This document shows positions 14,449 through 19,914 of a stretch of DNA of 19,914 nt, in pieces. How positions within the stretch are numbered: the first letter of the stretch is position 1; every line of letters begins with the position of its first letter. A program made the position numbers and the translations under genes. Under the pieces are notes generated by a model. That model was given only the letters and a program-made list of their open reading frames with translations. It was not told the DNA's origin and made no database searches. Origin of the DNA: Flavobacteriales bacterium (GTDB taxonomy: Bacteria > Bacteroidota > Bacteroidia > Flavobacteriales_D > Crocinitomicaceae); contig CANHBA010000016.1 in assembly GCA_947458985.1 (NCBI GenBank), positions 1 to 19,914 on the forward strand, read 5' to 3'.

Positions 14449-16833
14449 ATGAAATATATACTTGTATTTTTTCTTTTGATCAGCGGTTCTTTTATTGCCC
14501 AAAATATTCAAATTGAAGTATTAGATGCGCAAACCAATGCGCGCATCGAAGAGGCTTTTATCAGCGTAAAAGGAACAGCTCCTATGAAGAGTCAGAATGG
14601 CGTTTTTATGCTCAAACCGGCTACTTTGCCATTAGAACTAATTGTAAAAGCTCCTTTTTATATCTCGGATACCATTCTTATCAAAGAAGCAACGAACACC
14701 ATGCTACGCGTGGCTTTACAAGGGCAAGTTCAGGATCAAAAAACGGTGGTAGTCAGTGCTGGTAAGCGCCGTCAGGCCATTGAAGAAATTCCTGTATCAA
14801 TGGAAATCCTGCGCCCACAGCTCATCGACAACAAAGGTATCACCGATCTAGAACAAGCCGTTGACCAAACCCCAGGCGTATATACAATGGATGGCCAGGT
14901 TTCCATACGGGGCGGCTCCGGCTTTGCCTACGGCACGGGTAGTCGCGTGCTGTTGCTCTGGAATGGCATGCCTTTGCTTTCTGGCTACGCCGGCGATACC
15001 CAATGGAATGCCATCCCAATGGAACAAGCCAGTCAAGTAGAGGTCATGAAAGGCGCTGCGTCTGTACTCTATGGAAGCGGGGCCCTCAATGGTGTTATTG
15101 CGCTCGCCGAAAAAGAGCCCACCTTAGAGCCGGTCACCAAAGTAAAAATGCAATATGGCCTTTATGGTGCGCCGCGCCGTAGCTCGCTCAAATGGTGGTC
15201 TACACCACCAATGAATCAGCAACTAGAGGTTTTTCACAGCGCACTCAAAAAGCGTTTTGGCTACACCATTTCAACAACTGGCTACCACAACGATGGCTAC
15301 CGCATTGGCGAGTCTGAGTTTCGTGGGCGCGTTTCTGGTACTATTTACGCCAAAGCAATCCTAGACAAGCGCCTTAAGGCTGGCCTTGGCTACAACTTTC
15401 AAGTTCAAAAGACCGGAAACTTCCTCATTTGGCAAAACGACTCCTTAGGTTATACGCCAAGTGGTTATGGCGACACCACAGCCGGTGCCTCTACCCTGAG
15501 CTATAACTTTGGCCAGCGCTTGTTTCTTGATCCATACGCCAAGTACATTGATAAACGCAACAACCTCCATCAGCTCAAAACGCGTCTATATTGGGTGTCT
15601 AACGAAAATCTCAGCAATGCCAGCCAAAGTAATGCAGCCACTATTTCTTACGCCGACTACACCTTTCAGCATAAATTTGGTCAAGGCAGCACCTTGAGTG
15701 CAGGTGTCACGGCTATTCAAAACGTAGTTATTTCTCAGCTTTTTGGCAATCATAACTCTCAAAATTATGCGGCTTATTCGCAATTAGAATACCAAAAAAA
15801 CAAACTCGACCTCAGTGCTGGGGTTCGCCTAGAGTATTTTGAAATGGACGGCAATAAACCCGACTCTCAATTTCAACTTCCAGGCAAAGATTCATTGTTT
15901 GTTCCGGTTTATCCTGTATTGCGAACAGGCTTGCATTACGAGCTCAAGCCTTTTACTCACTTGCGCGCTAGCTTTGGTCAGGGCATTCGTTACCCAAGCG
16001 TAGCAGAGCGTTTTACCCAAACATCTGTCGGCGCGCTCAATATATTCCCTAATCCCGAACTCCGACCAGAAATCGGTTGGGCCGGCGAAATCGGTATCAA
16101 ACAAGGCTTCAAAATTGGCAATTGGAAAGCAATGCTTGACGCTGCCTTTTTTGTCAATCAGTACAGCAACATGATGGAATTCTCCTTCGTTTATTTCAAT
16201 CCAATTACCCAACAGCCACTCAATCCACTCAATCCTTCTGCTGAAGACATCCAATTCTTGACAAGTGGCCAATACAACATCGGTGACTGGGTGGGTTTCC
16301 AAGCTCAAAATGCCGAAAAAGCCCGCATTTCTGGTCTAGATCTCTCCTTTAATTCATCTGGTAAACTTGGAAAAGTAGAGTTGGTTTCCCTCATTGGTTA
16401 TACCTACATGAATCCAATATCTCTCAATGACAACCCTCAGTATACCGCCAACTTCTCTGATACCACCACCAACATGCTCAAATATCGTTTCAAGCATTTG
16501 GCAAAGGCCGATATCGAAGCAAATTATCAAAAGTTAAGCTTTGGCGCTTCCATGCGTTACAACAGTTTCATGCGCAATATCGACCGTGTTTTTGAAGACG
16601 ACCTCGACCCTTCGCTCACCTCAGAAGTATATATACTTCCGGGTCTAAAAGCATATCGTCAGCAATTCAATGGGGGCAATTTAGTATTCGATGCGCGCTT
16701 TGCCTACACCCTCAAAAACCAATACCGCATTTCGTTTATCGTCAATAATTTATTGAATGCTGAGGTTACTTCTCGCCCAGGAGATATCCAAGCACCACGC
16801 AACTTCATTGTCCAACTTCAAGCCAAATTTTAA
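14449..16833 (+). CDS. TonB-dependent outer-membrane receptor with N-terminal carboxypeptidase-like domain (receptor 2)
   Basis: A 794-residue protein. Signal peptide MKYILVFFLLISGSFIAQ is followed by a carboxypeptidase-D-regulatory-like beta domain at about 20-92 (IEVLDAQTNARIEEAFISVK, NGVFMLKPATLPLELIVKA). The TonB-box-like KTVVVSA is at 98-104. The plug is at about 105-220, with DLEQAVDQTPGVYTMDGQV, SIRGGSGFAYGTGSRVLLLW and VMKGAASVLYGSGALNGVIA. The barrel ends in the aromatic Phe of LQAKF, as expected for the BAM insertion signal. The substrate is unknown. Upstream there is only a weak -7 candidate, TAAATTCG (14420-14427), so it may share a transcript with receptor 1. The stop TAA overlaps the kdsB start by one base (TAATG), suggesting coupling to a lipopolysaccharide gene. 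A small loop repeat LNPLNPS occurs in the barrel near residue 590. Confidence 0.92.
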   Translation: MKYILVFFLLISGSFIAQNIQIEVLDAQTNARIEEAFISVKGTAPMKSQNGVFMLKPATLPLELIVKAPFYISDTILIKEATNTMLRVALQGQVQDQKTVVVSAGKRRQAIEEIPVSMEILRPQLIDNKGITDLEQAVDQTPGVYTMDGQVSIRGGSGFAYGTGSRVLLLWNGMPLLSGYAGDTQWNAIPMEQASQVEVMKGAASVLYGSGALNGVIALAEKEPTLEPVTKVKMQYGLYGAPRRSSLKWWSTPPMNQQLEVFHSALKKRFGYTISTTGYHNDGYRIGESEFRGRVSGTIYAKAILDKRLKAGLGYNFQVQKTGNFLIWQNDSLGYTPSGYGDTTAGASTLSYNFGQRLFLDPYAKYIDKRNNLHQLKTRLYWVSNENLSNASQSNAATISYADYTFQHKFGQGSTLSAGVTAIQNVVISQLFGNHNSQNYAAYSQLEYQKNKLDLSAGVRLEYFEMDGNKPDSQFQLPGKDSLFVPVYPVLRTGLHYELKPFTHLRASFGQGIRYPSVAERFTQTSVGALNIFPNPELRPEIGWAGEIGIKQGFKIGNWKAMLDAAFFVNQYSNMMEFSFVYFNPITQQPLNPLNPSAEDIQFLTSGQYNIGDWVGFQAQNAEKARISGLDLSFNSSGKLGKVELVSLIGYTYMNPISLNDNPQYTANFSDTTTNMLKYRFKHLAKADIEANYQKLSFGASMRYNSFMRNIDRVFEDDLDPSLTSEVYILPGLKAYRQQFNGGNLVFDARFAYTLKNQYRISFIVNNLLNAEVTSRPGDIQAPRNFIVQLQAKF

Positions 16834-17555
16834 TGAAAGTACTTGGTGTTATTCCTGCACGCTACGGCTCATCAAGGTTTCCTGGTAAACCGCTTATCGA
16901 TCTCAAAGGAAAGTCAATGATACAGCGCGTATATGAAGGTGCTCAAAAAGCAACCCTCCTCGATGCACTCTTAGTGGCCACCGACGACGAGCGTATTTAT
17001 CAAGAAGTACTGCGTTTTGGCGGGCAAGCACTCTTGACAAGTTCCTTGCATCAAAGCGGAACAGATCGTTGCGCGGAGGTGCTTTCTCAATTTCCAGATT
17101 ACGACGTCGTTATCAATATCCAAGGAGATGAGCCCCTTGTGTCAGCTATCCAACTCGATCAACTGCTGAGTGCTTTTGAAGACCCTGAGGTTAAAATCGC
17201 AACTTTAGTGCACCCAGATGTCACCCCTGCCGATTTAGAAAATGTCAATCGCATCAAAGTGATTTCCGATTGCCACCACAACGCGATTTACTTCTCTAGA
17301 AGTGCGTTGCCAAATACCCACTACGCCAAAGAGCAGCACTTCCCTTGGCTCAGACATATTGGCCTGTATGCCTATACCGCACCAACACTAGCCCGTATAG
17401 CTGGTCTTGCCCCTTGCGCGCTCGAACAAGCAGAGTCGCTCGAACAATTGCGATGGTTATACTACGGCTACAACATTCGCCTCATCACAACCAACATCGA
17501 AACGCCAAACATCGATGTGCCCGACGATTTAGAAAAAGTATTGCCTTTTTTGTAA
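16833..17555 (+). CDS. kdsB: 3-deoxy-manno-octulosonate cytidylyltransferase (CMP-KDO synthetase)
   Basis: A 240-residue cytoplasmic enzyme that activates KDO with CTP to CMP-KDO for the lipopolysaccharide inner core. The nucleotide-binding signature PARYGSSRFPGKPL occupies residues 8-21. LLVATDDERI lies at 46-55, the TSSLHQSGTDRCAEV motif follows at 69-83, and the metal-binding INIQGDEPL is at 94-102. The later motif FPWLRHIGLYAYT is also family-typical. The length is normal. It starts one base inside the stop of receptor 2 (TAATG) and ends 28 bases before the HU/SPOR gene. Its presence shows a Gram-negative envelope with KDO-containing lipopolysaccharide. Confidence 0.96.
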   Translation: MKVLGVIPARYGSSRFPGKPLIDLKGKSMIQRVYEGAQKATLLDALLVATDDERIYQEVLRFGGQALLTSSLHQSGTDRCAEVLSQFPDYDVVINIQGDEPLVSAIQLDQLLSAFEDPEVKIATLVHPDVTPADLENVNRIKVISDCHHNAIYFSRSALPNTHYAKEQHFPWLRHIGLYAYTAPTLARIAGLAPCALEQAESLEQLRWLYYGYNIRLITTNIETPNIDVPDDLEKVLPFL

Positions 17556-17579
17556 TCTGCTCAGACTTTCGTAAATTTG
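17549..17579 (+). promoter_or_regulatory. Candidate promoter for the HU/SPOR gene, possibly giving a leaderless mRNA
   Basis: TTTG (17549-17552), a 19-base spacer and TAAATTTG (17572-17579) match the Bacteroidota -33/-7 consensus. Only four bases separate the -7 element from the ATG at 17584. Because transcription in this promoter class starts a few bases after TTTG, the message would begin at or very near its start codon. The -33 element overlaps the kdsB stop. Confidence 0.65.
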
Positions 17580-17583
17580 TTAG

Positions 17584-18624
17584 ATGCAGGGTTTTGAAGA
17601 TATCGTCATTCAACTTTTACTCCGACACAATTGTGTCGTGGTACCAGGTTTTGGTGGTTTTGTGGCCAAGCAAGTTTCGGCTGAGCTAGACCTCCAAAAA
17701 GGAATCCTAAGCCCACCCAAAAAAGCCTTACTCTTCAATCGTTTTTTACTCACTGACGACGGTCTTCTTTTAGCTGAATACGCCCGTCAGTATGGTCTAT
17801 ATTACGAAGATGCGAAAGGGCAATTGCAAGCCTTTACAGACGCCATGCAACGCCAGTTGCTCAATGGTGAAACCATCAAACTTGCGAAGCTCGGTACATT
17901 CACGCGCCAGTCTGATGGCCAAATCTCTTTTGAACAAGACCGCTTCTTTAATTTACTGCTTTCTTCCTACGGACTAACAAACCTCAATTTTGTTTCTAAA
18001 CCAGTCGAAATAGTAGAGGAGAGCCCAATAATTGAGTTAGAACCCGTCGTTGGCGGTTCAAAAATCAAATGGGCGCGAGTGGCCGCAGCAGCATGCTTTT
18101 TACCGCTCGCTTTTTATTCATTCTGGATTCCAACCCAGACAAACGCCTTGCAGTCTGGCTTGTTTTCGTCTTCGGACTTCAATCCATTGCATAAGCAAGG
18201 TGCACCTGCTTACAACAAAACAAATCTCCATCTCGAATCCGCTCCTTTAAAAAGCAATTCAAATTTGGAATTTGTACTTAAAGAGCGTGCACGTCTAGAA
18301 ACCTATGAATGGCAACCTGGCTACCCATTTCGGGTTCAAATTCCTGCTGAAAATAGCACAGCTCCAGCTCCAGCTCCTACTCCAGCGCCAATGCCAATAG
18401 CAACAGCTGCTGCCTATGACTTTATTGTGGGTTGTTTTTCAAACTTACAAAACGCTCAAACCCTTCAGCTTAAATTGCAGCGCGATGGCTTTGCCGCTAG
18501 GCTTATCCAAAATGGCCCACTCACGAAGGTGAGCGCTGGGGCAGCTCAAAATCTAACAGAACTTCAACAAATCCAGCAACAAGCTGCGGCACGTGGTTTG
18601 CAAGGCTGGGTACTCAACAACTAA
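17584..18624 (+). CDS. Membrane protein with N-terminal HU-CCDC81-like domains and C-terminal SPOR domain
   Basis: 346 residues. Residues 1 to about 140 match the prokaryotic HU-CCDC81-like domain pair typical of Bacteroidota: LLLRHNCVVVPGFGGFVA (11-28), then LSPPKKALLFNRFLLTDDG, and LNGETIKLAKLGTFTRQSDG in the second domain. A single hydrophobic segment (about 164-183, after SKIKWAR) crosses the inner membrane. A Pro-Ala-rich linker (259-273, APAPAPTPAPMP) leads to a SPOR domain at about 278-346 (YDFIVGCFSNLQNAQTLQLK and a closing GLQGWVLNN). SPOR domains bind denuded peptidoglycan at division sites. The basic residues before the membrane segment place the HU part in the cytoplasm and SPOR in the periplasm. 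A link between a DNA-binding-like fold and the septum is therefore plausible but unproven; the HU part may bind protein instead. It is followed nine bases later by the aminopeptidase gene. Confidence 0.85.
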   Translation: MQGFEDIVIQLLLRHNCVVVPGFGGFVAKQVSAELDLQKGILSPPKKALLFNRFLLTDDGLLLAEYARQYGLYYEDAKGQLQAFTDAMQRQLLNGETIKLAKLGTFTRQSDGQISFEQDRFFNLLLSSYGLTNLNFVSKPVEIVEESPIIELEPVVGGSKIKWARVAAAACFLPLAFYSFWIPTQTNALQSGLFSSSDFNPLHKQGAPAYNKTNLHLESAPLKSNSNLEFVLKERARLETYEWQPGYPFRVQIPAENSTAPAPAPTPAPMPIATAAAYDFIVGCFSNLQNAQTLQLKLQRDGFAARLIQNGPLTKVSAGAAQNLTELQQIQQQAAARGLQGWVLNN

Positions 18625-18633
18625 AATTTACGC

Positions 18634-19827
18634 ATGAAAAAAATCTTCAGTTTTATACTATCCATCGGGATCAGTACAACCCTTCTTGTTGCGCAAACAA
18701 CCAATGTAGAGGGCAGTCAATACCAATTCAAGCAACTCGTTAAGCTAGATGCCACACCTGTTCAAAGCCAAGGCCAGACCGGAACCTGCTGGTCTTTTTC
18801 AGCAACCAGCTTCTTTGAGTCAGAAATCCAGCGTTTAGGTGCAAAAAACCCAGTTATTTTATCCGAAATGTTTGTAGTGCGCAAAGCATATGAATGCAAG
18901 GCTGAAAAGTACATTCGCATGGATGGTAAAATCAATTTTAGTGAAGGTGGCGCTTTCCACGATGTACCACTCGTCATCGAAAAATTTGGAATTGTACCTT
19001 ATGAAGTGTACACTGGGCTGAACGGTTCAGATAAGTACAATCATGGCGAAATGTTCAATCAACTCAATGCTGTCATGACAGACATCATTGCACGATTGGG
19101 CAGCCCAGAAGGCATCACCGACGACTGGAAGCGCAAGTTCAACAGTATGCTCGACATGTACATCGGTAAAGACATCGAAACCTTCCAATACAACGGCCAA
19201 CGCTACACACCAAAGTCTTATGCTGCATCTTTAGGTTTGGACATGAAAAACTATGTATCTCTTACTTCCTTTACAAATCATCCGATGTATAGCCAGTGCA
19301 TGCTCGAAATTCCAGACAACTGGGCTTGGGGCACGAGCTATAATGTTGGTATGGAAGACCTCGTCGAAACCACTATTCATGCGCTCAAAAACGGTTATAC
19401 AATTGCTTGGGGTGCCGACGTCTCTGAAAATGGATTCAGCTTTAGAAATGGTTTAGCTATTGTCCCTGCTGATCCAGGTATGATAGAAGTCATTGGTAAA
19501 GATGACAAACGATTCAATAATGCAGGTGCTGAGCGCAAGTCTAATGCATTTTTAGAACCAATGAAGGAAATGGTCATTACACCTGAGCTTCGTCAAAAAG
19601 GCTACGACAACAAAACCACCACCGATGACCACGGCATGCATATCGTTGGACTTTTCCAAGACCAAAACGGCACCCGCTATTTCTTAGTAAAAAATTCATG
19701 GGGCACAAGCAACCTACCACAAGGCTACTTGTATGTGTCTGAAAATTACTTCAAATACAAAACCATTAATATTTATCTGCATAAAGATGGTGTTCCTAAA
19801 ACAATTCAGACCAAATTGAAGTGGTAG
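18634..19827 (+). CDS. Secreted C1-family cysteine aminopeptidase (PepC/bleomycin hydrolase-like)
   Basis: A 397-residue papain-fold peptidase of the aminopeptidase C/bleomycin hydrolase type. A signal peptide (MKKIFSFILSIGISTTLLVA, then Q) predicts export, unlike the cytoplasmic PepC of lactic acid bacteria. The catalytic triad is visible: Cys52 in GQTGTCWSFSATSF; the His of DDHGMHIVG, aligning by motif to His333 (His336 is the alternative); and Asn354 in LVKNSWGT. The Gln of VQSQGQTGTC forms the oxyanion hole. It is somewhat shorter than classical PepC (about 440 residues), and the end of the protein (TKLKW) does not obviously reproduce the inhibitory C-terminal arm. It probably trims peptides in the periplasm. 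The gene lies nine bases after the HU/SPOR gene and ends at a strong terminator. Confidence 0.88.
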   Translation: MKKIFSFILSIGISTTLLVAQTTNVEGSQYQFKQLVKLDATPVQSQGQTGTCWSFSATSFFESEIQRLGAKNPVILSEMFVVRKAYECKAEKYIRMDGKINFSEGGAFHDVPLVIEKFGIVPYEVYTGLNGSDKYNHGEMFNQLNAVMTDIIARLGSPEGITDDWKRKFNSMLDMYIGKDIETFQYNGQRYTPKSYAASLGLDMKNYVSLTSFTNHPMYSQCMLEIPDNWAWGTSYNVGMEDLVETTIHALKNGYTIAWGADVSENGFSFRNGLAIVPADPGMIEVIGKDDKRFNNAGAERKSNAFLEPMKEMVITPELRQKGYDNKTTTDDHGMHIVGLFQDQNGTRYFLVKNSWGTSNLPQGYLYVSENYFKYKTINIYLHKDGVPKTIQTKLKW

Positions 19828-19861
19828 TTTGTTTGATGTAATACTTAACTTATTGGTAATC

Positions 19862-19907
19862 AAAAGAAAAAGTGTTCAAAGTGTCATTTGAACACTTTTT
19901 CTTTTTT
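19862..19907 (+). terminator. Strong intrinsic terminator closing the plus-strand gene cluster
   Basis: A perfect 19-pair inverted repeat (19862-19880 with 19887-19905, core AAGTGTTCAAA/TTTGAACACTT) encloses a six-base loop GTGTCA and runs into a T tract ending at 19907. Because the arm also starts with an A-rich run, the same hairpin has a T tract on the minus strand and could stop transcription from both sides. The 34 bases between the peptidase stop and the hairpin show nothing else. Confidence 0.9.
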
Positions 19908-19914
19908 ATTGTTA

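Noticed and set aside
1..19914. Mobile elements, CRISPR arrays, toxin-antitoxin or defence genes
   Set aside because: No transposase, integrase, regularly spaced repeats or defence motifs were seen on either strand; all gaps over 60 bases are accounted for by promoters, the tRNA, the riboswitch or terminators, apart from the 62-base gap at 14387-14448, which holds only a weak -7 candidate.

Overview
The window looks like ordinary chromosome of a member of the Bacteroidota, probably close to Flavobacteriales. The evidence is: promoters of the TTG-N18/19-TAnnTTTG type, methionine synthase split into two genes, a DUF2911 protein, a GGPxDE-type Ig-like lipoprotein, TonB receptors with a carboxypeptidase-like N-terminal domain, a membrane protein joining an HU-CCDC81-like region to a SPOR domain, and no clear Shine-Dalgarno sequences. 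I see no insertion sequence, prophage, CRISPR array or integron.

Layout. (1) 1-5266, minus strand: six tightly packed genes, in transcription order msrC (free methionine-R-sulfoxide reductase), Ig-like lipoprotein, DUF2911 protein, EamA transporter, aldo/keto reductase and a ferredoxin-NADP reductase cut by the window edge. (2) 5331-6059, plus strand: a PolB-like DEDDy 3'-5' exonuclease. (3) 6071-6216, minus strand: tRNA-Val(GAC) with its own promoter and terminator. (4) 6244-7265, plus strand: ruvC and rnhA, overlapping by four bases. (5) 7305-11131, minus strand: two-gene cobalamin-dependent methionine synthase behind a SAM-I riboswitch and a good Bacteroidota promoter, converging on rnhA. 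(6) 11126-12223, minus strand: dprA. (7) 12266-19905, plus strand: two tandem paralogous TonB-dependent receptors, kdsB, the HU/SPOR membrane protein, a secreted C1-family aminopeptidase, and a strong terminator.

How the genes fit together. Methionine metabolism recurs: metH under S-adenosylmethionine feedback, and msrC recycling oxidised free methionine in an operon that also carries a ferredoxin reductase. DNA maintenance is represented by ruvC, rnhA, dprA and the exonuclease. The right arm concerns the cell envelope: outer-membrane uptake, KDO activation for lipopolysaccharide, peptidoglycan binding and an exported peptidase.

I found no convincing undescribed multi-gene system. The best items for a second look are an alternative base pairing in the metH riboswitch leader, the clean fission point of metH, the HU/SPOR protein with its possibly leaderless promoter, and the receptor pair in which one copy lacks the N-terminal accessory domain.
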